A stretch of 64,000 nt of DNA from Marinibacterium anthonyi. GTDB lineage: Bacteria; Pseudomonadota; Alphaproteobacteria; Rhodobacterales; Rhodobacteraceae. Below, piece by piece: positions 41,944 through 50,495 of the stretch; position 1 is the first letter of the stretch, and each line of letters begins with the position of its first letter. The notes beneath the pieces were generated by a model. The model was not told the origin of the DNA and searched no databases. It saw nothing but the letters and a program-made list of their open reading frames with translations. The DNA is taken from the NCBI GenBank assembly GCA_003217735.2, contig CP031585.1, positions 3,459,501-3,523,500 on the forward strand, read 5' to 3'. The translations under genes and the position numbers were made by a program.

Positions 41944-42902
41944 GCGCGCATGTTCCATCCCAGAAGGCAGATGATCTCCATCGCCACGTGGGCGCCGGCG
42001 ATCGCCGTCGCGCCCGTGGTGTCGAACGGCGGAGACACCTCGACCACATCGCCACCCTTTATGTTGATCCCCGCCAGGTCCCGCAGCAGGATCGCCGCCT
42101 GCCCCGAACTGAGCCCCCCCCAGACCGGCGTGCCGGTGCCGGGCGCGAACGCCGGGTCCAGCCCGTCGATGTCGAAGGTCAGATAGACCGGGCGGTCGCC
42201 GACGATCTCGCGCGTGGCCCTGGCAATCTCGGACGGTCCGCGTTCATGCACGCTGCGCGCATCGAAGGTGGTGATGCCCAGCGTGTCGGGATTGTTGGTG
42301 CGAATCCCGATCTGGACCGATGTCGCCGGGTCGATGAAGCCGCATTTGACCGCCTTGTAGAACATCGTCCCGTGGTCGATCCGGGTCATGTCGTCATCGG
42401 CCCAGGTGTCGGAATGCGCATCCACATGGACCAGCGACAGCGGCCCGTATTTCTCGTGCATCGCGCGCAGGATCGGGAAGCTGATGTAATGGTCGCCCCC
42501 CAGCGTGACGGGGGCCACACCGGCGGCCAATATTGTTCTGACATGATCTGTCAAAGCGTCAGGAAACGCCGGAACATTGGCATAATCAAAGGCCAGGTCC
42601 CCGTAATCCACGATGGTGAATTCCGACAGGGGATCAAAGCCCCAGCCATAGGGCGCATCCGGCGCCTGCAGGGCAGACGCCTCGCGGATCGCCCGCGGCC
42701 CCAGCCGCGTGCCCGGCCGGTTGGTCACCGCCTGGTCGAAAGGCACGCCGGTTACGGCAATGTCGACCCCGGTCAGGTCCTTGGTATAGCGCCGCCGCAG
42801 GAAGGACAGCGCGCCGCCAAAGGTGTTCTCGAACGAGGGGCCGCGCGGATCGGCGCGGGAAAAGGCCTGATCGACCTGGGTCTTTGCATCTTCCAAGCTC
42901 AT
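41940..42902 (-). CDS. speB: Agmatinase
   Basis: Converts agmatine to putrescine and urea. It is 320 aa from the ATG at 42902, which has an AAAGGGC site. Motifs: GGDHYISFPIL near residue 130, HVDAHSDTWADDDMTRIDHGTMFYKA near 152, and TFDIDGLDPAFAPGTGTPVWGGL near 233. The DHGTMF segment and SVQIGIRTN close by match classical SpeB. Second gene of a minus-strand run M20 amidohydrolase - speB - guanidinobutyrase-like. Confidence 0.92.
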   Translation of the reverse strand: MSLEDAKTQVDQAFSRADPRGPSFENTFGGALSFLRRRYTKDLTGVDIAVTGVPFDQAVTNRPGTRLGPRAIREASALQAPDAPYGWGFDPLSEFTIVDYGDLAFDYANVPAFPDALTDHVRTILAAGVAPVTLGGDHYISFPILRAMHEKYGPLSLVHVDAHSDTWADDDMTRIDHGTMFYKAVKCGFIDPATSVQIGIRTNNPDTLGITTFDARSVHERGPSEIARATREIVGDRPVYLTFDIDGLDPAFAPGTGTPVWGGLSSGQAAILLRDLAGINIKGGDVVEVSPPFDTTGATAIAGAHVAMEIICLLGWNMRA

Positions 42903-42952
42903 CTTGATGCCCTTTCGAGTGTCGGGGTGGGTGGGAGACGCTCGGAAGGGCA

Positions 42953-44116
42953 TCATCCCGCAGGCTGCGCCCTTTCGACCAGCCGCGCCAGGAACGACGC
43001 GCCCACCGGCGCCACCGCGTCGTTGAAATCGTATTCCGGATGATGCAGCCCCGCGCCTGGTCCCTGCCCGATGAACAGGTAGGCCCCGGGACGCGAGTTC
43101 AGCATGTAGGCGAAATCCTCCGCCCCCATCTCGCGTCGCCCGTCGGCTTCGACCTTGTCGTCGCCCGACACCTCGCGCGCCACCTCCGCCGCGAACCCCG
43201 CCTGCGCGGCATGGTTCACCGTCGCGGGATAGCCGACCTCATAGGTGAAATCGGCCTCGACCTCGAAGCTGGCGGCATGACCGGCGACGATCGTTTCCAT
43301 CCGCCGGCGCACCATGTCCTGCACGCGCGGATCGAAAGTGCGGATGGTGCCGTTCACATAGGCCGTGTCGGGGATGACGTTGTCCACGTTGCCGGCATGG
43401 ATCTGCGTGATCGAAATCACCAGGTCGTCCTGCGCTGAATTGTTCCGGCTGACGATGGTCTGGAAGGCCTGCGCGATGGCGATCGCCGCCACGATCGGAT
43501 CCTTGGTCTCGTGCGGCAGCGCGCCGTGCCCGCCGACTCCCTTGATATACAGGTCAAACGTGTCGACCGCCGCCATGATCGGCCCCGGCGTCGTCAGGAA
43601 CGCGCCTTCGCTCAGCCCCGGCGCATTGTGCAACGCATAGACCTCGGCGATGCCGAAGCGTTCCATGATGCCTTCGCGCACCATGACCTCGGCGCCCGCG
43701 CCATGTTCCTCGGCCGGCTGAAAGATGATCGCCGCCCGCCCGTTGAACTTGCGTGTCTCGGCCAGGTAGCGCGCCGCGCCCAGCAGCATCGTCGTGTGCC
43801 CGTCATGGCCGCAGGCATGCATCCGCCCCTCGTGGGTCGAGGCATAGGCCGCGCCGGTCTGTTCGATCACCGGCAGCGCATCGAAATCGGCACGCAGCCC
43901 GATGGTGCGCCCGGGTCCCTGGCCTTCGATGATCGCAACGATCCCGGTCTGCGCGATGCCTTCGTGAATTTCGTCCACCCCGAATTCGCGCAGCCGGTCT
44001 GCGATGAAGGCCGCCGTCTTGGGGCAGTCAAATCCCAATTCCGGGATCTGGTGCAAATGCTGGCGCCACGCCGTCAGGTCAGGAGCGAAATCGGCGATAC
44101 GGTTGACGACAGGCAT
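42953..44116 (-). CDS. M20-family amidohydrolase (hippurate-hydrolase-like)
   Basis: Zinc-dependent amidohydrolase of 387 aa from ATG 44116. Seen: IPELGFD near residue 25, LRADFDALPV near 77, MHACGHDGHTTMLLG near 99 with metal ligands, FQPAEEHGAGA near 134, dimerisation domain with GGHGALPHETKDPI near 185, and a C-terminal HHPEYDF ligand. Such enzymes remove acyl groups from amino acids or related amines. Its place before two ureohydrolase genes (51-bp gap) suggests it prepares or finishes a guanidino- or amino-acid substrate in the same pathway. Divergent from mazG. Confidence 0.9.
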   Translation of the reverse strand: MPVVNRIADFAPDLTAWRQHLHQIPELGFDCPKTAAFIADRLREFGVDEIHEGIAQTGIVAIIEGQGPGRTIGLRADFDALPVIEQTGAAYASTHEGRMHACGHDGHTTMLLGAARYLAETRKFNGRAAIIFQPAEEHGAGAEVMVREGIMERFGIAEVYALHNAPGLSEGAFLTTPGPIMAAVDTFDLYIKGVGGHGALPHETKDPIVAAIAIAQAFQTIVSRNNSAQDDLVISITQIHAGNVDNVIPDTAYVNGTIRTFDPRVQDMVRRRMETIVAGHAASFEVEADFTYEVGYPATVNHAAQAGFAAEVAREVSGDDKVEADGRREMGAEDFAYMLNSRPGAYLFIGQGPGAGLHHPEYDFNDAVAPVGASFLARLVERAQPAG

Positions 44117-44180
44117 GGAAAAACCCCGGCAAGTGGCAGTAGGACTGGCCGCATCTGACACCGAACCGGATGCCGCCGCA

Positions 44181-44996
44181 ATGCCCGATGATGCCCTGAT
44201 CCACGACCCCGACGCCGGGATGGACCGCCTGCTTGAAATCATGCGCAGGTTGCGCGACCCCGAAACCGGTTGCCCCTGGGACATCGAACAGACGTTTGAA
44301 ACCATCGCCCCCTACACGATCGAGGAAGCCTACGAGGTCGCCGATGCGGTCGAACGCGGCGCCATGGAGGAATTGGAAGGCGAATTGGGCGATCTGCTGC
44401 TGCAGGCCGTCTATTTCGCGCAGATGGCGGAAGAGGCCGGGCATTTCACCTTTCAGCGGATCGTGCGCGGCATTTCCGACAAGATGGTCGCCCGCCATCC
44501 ACATGTCTTCGGCGACGAAAGCCGCGACAAATCAGCCGAACAGCAGACTGTGGACTGGGAAACGATCAAGGCCGCGGAACGGGCCGGCAAGGCGCAAAAA
44601 GGCGCCCTGGACGGCGTTGCCCTGAACCTGCCCGCGCTTTTGCGGGCGCTCAAGCTGCAGAAACGGGCCGCGCGCGTGGGTTTTGACTGGTCCGATATCG
44701 GCGACGTTCTGGCCAAGATCACCGAGGAAGCCGGCGAATTGGCCGAGGCCCGCGACACGATGGGACCCGACGAGATCGAGGATGAATTCGGCGATCTGCT
44801 GTTCGTGATGGTCAACCTGGGCCGGCACCTGGGCGTCGACCCCGAAGCCGCCCTGCGCCGCACCAACGCCAAGTTCACCCGCCGATTCGGCGCGGTCGAG
44901 ACAAAGCTGGCCGAACGCGGCAAGACCCCGACGACCAGCGATCTACCCGAGATGGACGCGCTTTGGGACGCGGTAAAAGCCGAGGAAAGGCGCTAG
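44181..44996 (+). CDS. mazG: Nucleoside triphosphate pyrophosphohydrolase MazG
   Basis: House-cleaning enzyme that hydrolyses aberrant NTPs to NMP and pyrophosphate. It is 271 aa from ATG 44181, a length and start (MPDDALIH) that fit the family; ATG 44115 would overlap the divergent amidohydrolase start. Two MazG repeats: GCPWDIEQTFETIAPYTIEEAYEVADAV with the EExxE/ELGDLLLQ metal site near 52-76, and a second one, ITEEAGELAEA ... EIEDEFGDLLFVMVNL, near 180-215. Its last 4 bp overlap the convergent sulfotransferase-like gene. Confidence 0.95.
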   Translation: MPDDALIHDPDAGMDRLLEIMRRLRDPETGCPWDIEQTFETIAPYTIEEAYEVADAVERGAMEELEGELGDLLLQAVYFAQMAEEAGHFTFQRIVRGISDKMVARHPHVFGDESRDKSAEQQTVDWETIKAAERAGKAQKGALDGVALNLPALLRALKLQKRAARVGFDWSDIGDVLAKITEEAGELAEARDTMGPDEIEDEFGDLLFVMVNLGRHLGVDPEAALRRTNAKFTRRFGAVETKLAERGKTPTTSDLPEMDALWDAVKAEERR

Positions 44997-45871
44997 ATCA
45001 TCTCGATCCCAGCCATCGCGGACACCCTGTCCAGGTCGCGCGCGTAACGGTCTTGCAGAACGGTTCTTTCGGCCTCTCCAAAGGCGGCGATCCCCCTGGG
45101 CGTCGCGTCGTCGGCATGGCTCCTGACAACCTCCTGCCACTCATCGCGCGCCAGCGATCCGCCCCCGCGATAGATCGTCTGAAGCGCCATCAATCCCGCA
45201 TCGGTCGCGCTGAGGTTCAGCACCTCCTCCGGCTCTTCCAGATCCGTCAAAGGAACCTCTGGCAGGAGCTTTGTCAGGAGCGCGGCACTGCTGCCACGCC
45301 GATCATAAGGCACGACGACCAGCCGTTCGGGCCGCAGGATCTGTTGCATCTGCGCGATCAACTCGGGCCAGCCGCGATCCATGCCCAGGAACTTCGCCAC
45401 CAGCGCATCGAAATCGGCGACCGCGTTGTCCTCGGCCCGCTTGCGATAGGCCGAGACGTAGATTTCATCATAAGAGCGAAGCACATAGACGATCTGCAGC
45501 CGGGCGTCGCCAACCCCGTCCCGCAGGCATTGAAACCGCATCCCCGCCGCCGGAAAGAACCGCCCCTGGTAGAAATGGAACATCCGCCCGGGCACGTTTT
45601 CTTCGGAAATCACAAGCGCGCGCGCCGGATCCGGACTGAACTTCGCCACCGCCCCACGGACCGAACCGACGAACTTCCCATGACGTTGCCCTTCATGCCG
45701 CGGGCTTGGCAACCGCAGGGCCAACCGACCGCCCGGCACCCCGTCACGGCCCGGATACGCCACGTCATACCCTGCCCTGTCCAGCACCGACCGATTGTCA
45801 TGAAGGCACATCTGGAACGAACTCGACCCCGTCCGATGCGCCCCCGCATGCAGAAAGATCCGCTTGCCCAT
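44993..45871 (-). CDS. Sulfotransferase-like P-loop protein
   Basis: Protein of 292 aa from ATG 45871. The N-terminus KRIFLHAGAHRTGSSSFQ resembles the PAPS-binding loop of sulfotransferases, and a helix plus RSYDEIYVSAYRKRAE near residue 135 resembles the 3'-phosphate-binding segment. No membrane helix. It could be a true sulfotransferase acting on a surface glycan or a related P-loop protein; the acceptor is unknown. Divergent from the nucleoside hydrolase gene; 4-bp tail overlap with mazG. Confidence 0.72.
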   Translation of the reverse strand: MGKRIFLHAGAHRTGSSSFQMCLHDNRSVLDRAGYDVAYPGRDGVPGGRLALRLPSPRHEGQRHGKFVGSVRGAVAKFSPDPARALVISEENVPGRMFHFYQGRFFPAAGMRFQCLRDGVGDARLQIVYVLRSYDEIYVSAYRKRAEDNAVADFDALVAKFLGMDRGWPELIAQMQQILRPERLVVVPYDRRGSSAALLTKLLPEVPLTDLEEPEEVLNLSATDAGLMALQTIYRGGGSLARDEWQEVVRSHADDATPRGIAAFGEAERTVLQDRYARDLDRVSAMAGIEMI

Positions 45872-45980
45872 CCACGCCTCTTTTGGCGCAACGATGCGCA
45901 TTCCATTGCCTTTCCGCAATGGCTTCTGGACAAAGAGCCTGACCCTTGTCACTTTCCGCCCTCACCGACCCGGAGGTCTC

Positions 45981-46922
45981 ATGCCCCCTCGCAAGATCAT
46001 CATCGACACCGATCCCGGCCAGGACGATGCCATCGCCATCATGCTGGCGCTCGCCAGCCCCGAGGAGATCGACGTTCTCGCCATCACGGCGGTCGCCGGC
46101 AACGTGCCGCTGGCGCTGACGTCCAAGAATGCGCGGATCATCTGCGAACTGGCCGGACGGCCTGACGTGGCCATCTATGCCGGCTGCGACGCCCCGCTGA
46201 CCCGCCCTCTGGTGACGGCCGAACATGTCCATGGCAAGACCGGGCTGAACGGCCCGAACCTGCCCGATCCGACCATGCCGCTGCAGGATCAGCACGCGGT
46301 GGATTACATCGTCGACACGCTGCGCGGCTCTGATGCGGGGGCCATCACGCTGTGTCCGCTGGGGCCATTGACCAATATCGCAAAGGCGTTCAAGGCCGCG
46401 CCGGATATCGTTGAAAAGGTTCAGGAAATCGTTCTGATGGGGGGCGCCTATTTCGAAGTGGGCAACATCACCCCCACCGCCGAATTCAACATTTATGTCG
46501 ACCCGGAAGCCGCTGATATCGTTTTCAAATCCGGCGCACCGATCACGGTCATGCCGCTGGACGTCACGCACAAGGCGCTGGTCACCACCGCCCGTAACGA
46601 CGCCTTCCGCGCGCTGGGAACGCCCGTCGGCGACGCGGTCGCCCAGATGACCGATTTCTTCGAACGGTTCGACAAGGAAAAATACGGATCCAACGGCGCG
46701 CCGCTGCATGATCCCTGCGTCACCGCGTACCTCATCAATCCCGACCTCTTCAAAGGCCGCCACATCAATGTCGAGATCGAGACGACCTCGGACCTGACGC
46801 TGGGTATGACCGTGGCCGACTGGTGGGGCGTGACCGACCGGCCCGCCAACGCGACCTTCATGGGCGACATCGACGCCGACGGGTTCTTCACCCTCCTGAC
46901 CGAGCGCCTGGCCCGGCTGTGA
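45981..46922 (+). CDS. Inosine-uridine-preferring nucleoside hydrolase
   Basis: Cleaves the N-glycosidic bond of ribonucleosides for base salvage. It is 313 aa, the normal length. Seen: the Asp-rich calcium site IDTDPGQDDAIAIMLAL at residues 8-24, then VLMGGAYFEVGNITPTAEFNIYVDPEAA near 155-180, DVTHKAL near 195, and the C-terminal HDPCVTAYLI with catalytic His/Asp. A CGGAGG site precedes the ATG. Specificity (purine versus pyrimidine) cannot be told. The GNAT gene starts inside its stop (GTGA). Confidence 0.93.
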   Translation: MPPRKIIIDTDPGQDDAIAIMLALASPEEIDVLAITAVAGNVPLALTSKNARIICELAGRPDVAIYAGCDAPLTRPLVTAEHVHGKTGLNGPNLPDPTMPLQDQHAVDYIVDTLRGSDAGAITLCPLGPLTNIAKAFKAAPDIVEKVQEIVLMGGAYFEVGNITPTAEFNIYVDPEAADIVFKSGAPITVMPLDVTHKALVTTARNDAFRALGTPVGDAVAQMTDFFERFDKEKYGSNGAPLHDPCVTAYLINPDLFKGRHINVEIETTSDLTLGMTVADWWGVTDRPANATFMGDIDADGFFTLLTERLARL

Positions 46923-47371
46923 AGGCGGCGCTTCACCTCGCCCGGCCCGAGGATGCCGACAGGCTCGACACGCTTGTCGCCGCCTCGCATGCCGAACGGG
47001 GGATCGCCACACCGGACGCCCGGCGCCGGGCGGCGCTGGCGCCCCTTCTCGAAGGGTCGCCCCACGGCGCCGTCTACCTGATCGGGCCAGCGCGGGCGCC
47101 GGTCGGCTACGTGGTGGTCACCTTCGGCTGGTCGGTGGAATACGGCGGGCTCGACGGGTCTGTCGACCACCTGTACATCCGCCCGCCGGTCCGCAGACGC
47201 AGCATCGCCACCGAAATCCTGCTGTCGCTTGCCTCGGCGCTGTCTGATGCCGGCCTGTGCGCCCTGCACATGCGCCTGGATCGCGACGACGGCACCGCAC
47301 TGCGCCTGTCCCAAAGGACTGGATTCAAGCCGCGGGATCATTACATGTGGGTAACGCGCGCCCTCTCCTGA
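46919..47371 (+). CDS. GNAT-family N-acetyltransferase
   Basis: Protein of 150 aa starting with GTG at 46919, overlapping the nucleoside hydrolase stop. GNAT pattern: [12 protein letters not shown] near the start, [20 protein letters not shown], then the strand-turn [23 protein letters not shown], where the usual QxxGxG/A acetyl-CoA loop is replaced by RRRSIA. C-terminal [16 protein letters not shown] fits the end of the fold. Substrate unknown. Confidence 0.8.
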   Translation: MKAALHLARPEDADRLDTLVAASHAERGIATPDARRRAALAPLLEGSPHGAVYLIGPARAPVGYVVVTFGWSVEYGGLDGSVDHLYIRPPVRRRSIATEILLSLASALSDAGLCALHMRLDRDDGTALRLSQRTGFKPRDHYMWVTRALS

Positions 47372-47393
47372 CATCTTTTCGACAGGACCTGCC

Positions 47394-48812
47394 ATGACGC
47401 TCCATATCCCGTTCGACAATTCCTACGCCCGCCTGCCCGAGGGTTTCTTTTCCTCCCAGGCCCCTACGCCGGTCTCTGCGCCGGACCTGATCGCCTTCAA
47501 TGCGCCCCTTGCCGAATTGCTGGGGATCGAAGCCGGCTCGCCCGAGGAAATGGCCCAGATCTTTGCCGGCAACCGGCTGCCCGATGGCGCCGAGCCGCTG
47601 GCGCAGCTGTATTCCGGCCATCAATTTGGCCATTACAATCCGCAACTTGGCGATGGTCGCGCGGTGCTGCTGGGGGAAACCATAGGCAAGGATGGCGTGC
47701 GCCGCGACATTCAGCTGAAAGGCGCCGGCCGCACCCCCTATTCGCGCGGTGGCGACGGGCGCGCCTGGCTGGGGCCGGTTTTGCGGGAATACATCGTGTC
47801 AGAAGCGATGCACGCTCTTGCCATTCCCACCACCCGCGCCCTTGCCGCCGTGTCGACCGGAGAGCCGGTTCTGCGCGAACGCGTCCTGCCCGGCGCTGTC
47901 CTGACCCGGGTGGCCAAAAGCCATTTGCGTGTCGGCACCTTCCAGGTCTTCGCCGCCCGGGGCGAGATCGACAAGCTGCGCCAGATCACCGATTTCGCGA
48001 TTGCCCGCCATTATCCAGAGGCCGACGGTCCGATGGGCCTGCTGACGGCGGTGCGGGATGCCCAGGCGAAGCTGGTCGCACAATGGATGGGCGTGGGGTT
48101 CATCCACGGGGTGATGAACACCGACAATTGTGCGATTTCCGGCGAGACGATCGATTACGGGCCCTGCGCCTTCATGGACAGCTATCATCCGCAGACGGTC
48201 TATTCCTCGATCGATCAGCAGGGCCGCTATGCCTATGCCCAGCAACCGGAAATCGCGGTCTGGAACATCGCGCAACTGGCCACCGCGCTGATCCAGCAGA
48301 TCGACGACAAGGATGCGGCCGTCGCCGAGGCCACCGCCATCGTGCACGCCATGCCGGACCTGATCCGCGACCATTGGCTGGCGATCTTCCGCGCCAAGAT
48401 CGGTTTGACCAGCGCCCGGCCCGAAGATGGCGACCTGATCGCCGATTTCCTGCGGCTGCTGGCCACTGACAAGGCCGATTTCACCAATGCCTTCCGTGGT
48501 CTGACCAACGGTACGGCGCGCGACTGGCTGCTGGATCGTGACGGCTTTGATGCGTGGTCCGCGCGCTGGCAGGACCGGTTGCAGGGCGAACCTGATCCCG
48601 AGGCCCGGATGCGCGTCGCCAACCCGGCCTTCATTCCGCGCAACCATCGGATCGAAGAGGTAATCGCCGCCGCACTGGATGCGGATTTCGCTCCGTTCGA
48701 ACGGATGAACCGCGTCCTGGCGCGCCCTTGCGACGATCAGCCCAAGGACGCGGACCTGATGGCGCCGCCGACCGAGGACCAGGTCGTGCGCGCCACCTTC
48801 TGCGGGACGTGA
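47394..48812 (+). CDS. selO: SelO-type protein adenylyltransferase (YdiU)
   Basis: Pseudokinase-fold enzyme that transfers AMP from ATP to Ser/Thr/Tyr residues; linked to oxidative stress in E. coli. It is 472 aa. Family markers: [19 protein letters not shown] near residue 65, [21 protein letters not shown] near 102, [28 protein letters not shown] near 235-262, and the C-terminal end [10 protein letters not shown]. The terminal Cys follows the usual bacterial form; no selenocysteine is coded. Starts 22 bp after the GNAT stop. Confidence 0.94.
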   Translation: MTLHIPFDNSYARLPEGFFSSQAPTPVSAPDLIAFNAPLAELLGIEAGSPEEMAQIFAGNRLPDGAEPLAQLYSGHQFGHYNPQLGDGRAVLLGETIGKDGVRRDIQLKGAGRTPYSRGGDGRAWLGPVLREYIVSEAMHALAIPTTRALAAVSTGEPVLRERVLPGAVLTRVAKSHLRVGTFQVFAARGEIDKLRQITDFAIARHYPEADGPMGLLTAVRDAQAKLVAQWMGVGFIHGVMNTDNCAISGETIDYGPCAFMDSYHPQTVYSSIDQQGRYAYAQQPEIAVWNIAQLATALIQQIDDKDAAVAEATAIVHAMPDLIRDHWLAIFRAKIGLTSARPEDGDLIADFLRLLATDKADFTNAFRGLTNGTARDWLLDRDGFDAWSARWQDRLQGEPDPEARMRVANPAFIPRNHRIEEVIAAALDADFAPFERMNRVLARPCDDQPKDADLMAPPTEDQVVRATFCGT

Positions 48813-48917
48813 GGGGCGCGAGCGCATTTCGGGAACTTTGGACGTTGGCAGACCCCCGCCCGACAGGCTAAACCCGGAAGCCTAATCGCCCGCCCCATGT
48901 TCCATCCGACAGAGTGC

Positions 48918-49328
48918 ATGACCGACACCATCATTTCCCGCTGCGAGGCCAAGGGCCTGCGTATGACCGGCCAGCGCCGGACCATTGCCCATGTGCTTGA
49001 GGCCAGCCTTGACCACCCGGATGTCGAAGAGCTTTATGCCCGGGCGGTGCAACACGATTCCCAGATCTCGATCGCGACGGTCTACCGGACAGTGAAACTG
49101 TTCGAAGAGGCCGGGATCCTGGAGAAACTGGAATTCGGTGACGGGCGCGCGCGTTACGAGGATGCGGATCGGGACCACCACGACCACCTGATTGACCTGG
49201 CGACCGGTGCTGTGATCGAATTCGTCGACCCCGAGATCGAGGCGCTGCAGGAACGGATCGCGGAAAAGCTGGGCTATGAATTGCGGGGCCACCGGCTGGA
49301 ACTGTACGGGGTGCGCAAGAAGCGCTAG
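48918..49328 (+). CDS. Fur-family metalloregulator (Mur/Fur type)
   Basis: DNA-binding regulator of 136 aa from ATG 48918; an in-frame ATG at 48897 would add seven residues. Winged helix: GLRMTGQRRTIAHVLEAS, then SIATVYRTVKLFEEAGILEKLEF as recognition helix and wing. The metal-binding and dimer region starts DADRDHHDHLIDLATGAVIEFVDPEIEALQE. The CxxC pairs of enterobacterial Fur are absent (LIDLATG instead of LICLxCG), which is typical of the alphaproteobacterial Fur/Mur group controlling manganese uptake; the HHH heme motif of Irr is also absent. Ends 4 bp inside the convergent AbrB-family gene. Confidence 0.85.
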   Translation: MTDTIISRCEAKGLRMTGQRRTIAHVLEASLDHPDVEELYARAVQHDSQISIATVYRTVKLFEEAGILEKLEFGDGRARYEDADRDHHDHLIDLATGAVIEFVDPEIEALQERIAEKLGYELRGHRLELYGVRKKR

Positions 49329-50377
49329 GCGGCGACGCCGCGTTTTGCGCGGGCCAGGAACAGCGGCACGAGCACGGTCAGGATCAGCAACCGGACCAGG
49401 TGGCAAGCCGCGACAAGCCCCGGGTTGGCGCCAAGCACGGCGCCGAGGGCGATCATCATCTCGAACCCGCCGGGCGCAAAGGCAGCCACAATCCCAAGAA
49501 CCGGCATGCCAAGCCAGGCTGCGACGGGGATCGCTGCCGCGGCGGCGATCGCCGAACCGATGACCGTCGTCGCCGCGCCAGCGCCCAGGGCCTTGACGAA
49601 GGCATCCCAGGTGACGCCGGAAAACCGTGTCCCGATCAGGGCGCCAAGCACGATGAAGCCCACGTTCGCCACTTCGGGGGCCAGGCCGCCCGAGACCACG
49701 CCCAGCCCATGCGCTACCGCCGACACGACCATCGCGCCGATCATCAACCCCGCGGGCATGTGCAACCGGGCCAGCCCCCAACCGGCCCCCGCCGCCACGA
49801 CAATAAGGATCACGAAGGCGACCCAGCCGATGGGCTGGGCGCTCGACACTGCGTTCAGCGTCACTTCGACGCCGAAGACCAGGGCCAGCAGCGGGACCAG
49901 CAGGCTCATGGTCAAAAGACGCATGGATTGCACGATCGTCACGCGGGTCATGTCGACCTCGAGGCTGGTCCCCAGCCCGATGACGAAGCTCAGGTGCCCG
50001 GGCGTGGAGGCCAGGACCGCGCCGCGTCGGTCAAAATTGAAATACCGCCTCAGCACGAACTGGCAGAGCGCCATCGTCGCCGCCAGGCTGATCGTCAGCG
50101 CAACGAAGGCCAGCGGCCAGCGGGTCAGCGCCGACGTGGTTTCGGCCGTGACGATAGAGCCAAGGCCGATGCCCACCACCAGGAATGCCAGGGCTCGGAC
50201 ATGGGGCATGATGCCCAGGCGCAGGCCGAAGAGACCCGCAAGGGTCACCCCAAGAGCCGGCCCGGTCATGGTCGGCGCCGGAAAATGCACAAGCGCGCCA
50301 ACACCTGCACCGATTGCCGCGATTGCGAGGGTTAGCGCAGTGGAACTCAGTTCCGGTCGAGTGGGAATCCAACGCAT
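49325..50377 (-). CDS. AbrB-family (ammonia monooxygenase-like) membrane protein
   Basis: Integral membrane protein of 350 aa, about ten helices, from the ATG at 50377 with an AGGGGGC site. It is built of two similar halves, each with a LxxxGxxxGALVHFPAPTMTGP or MPAGLMIGAMVVSA-type segment, matching the AbrB membrane family (PF05145), not the AbrB DNA-binding regulators. Members are named after a putative ammonia monooxygenase, but their function is not established; transport is probable. Confidence 0.85.
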   Translation of the reverse strand: MRWIPTRPELSSTALTLAIAAIGAGVGALVHFPAPTMTGPALGVTLAGLFGLRLGIMPHVRALAFLVVGIGLGSIVTAETTSALTRWPLAFVALTISLAATMALCQFVLRRYFNFDRRGAVLASTPGHLSFVIGLGTSLEVDMTRVTIVQSMRLLTMSLLVPLLALVFGVEVTLNAVSSAQPIGWVAFVILIVVAAGAGWGLARLHMPAGLMIGAMVVSAVAHGLGVVSGGLAPEVANVGFIVLGALIGTRFSGVTWDAFVKALGAGAATTVIGSAIAAAAAIPVAAWLGMPVLGIVAAFAPGGFEMMIALGAVLGANPGLVAACHLVRLLILTVLVPLFLARAKRGVAA

Positions 50378-50495
50378 GCCCCCTGTTAGCAGCACCTTCC
50401 GGATTGCGCCATCCACCGGAATGCCCTGTCGCAATGGGAAAATTTCACAGCGTCCCGACCGAAAATTCAGCTGTGTCCGCCCAAGGCCATGACGA

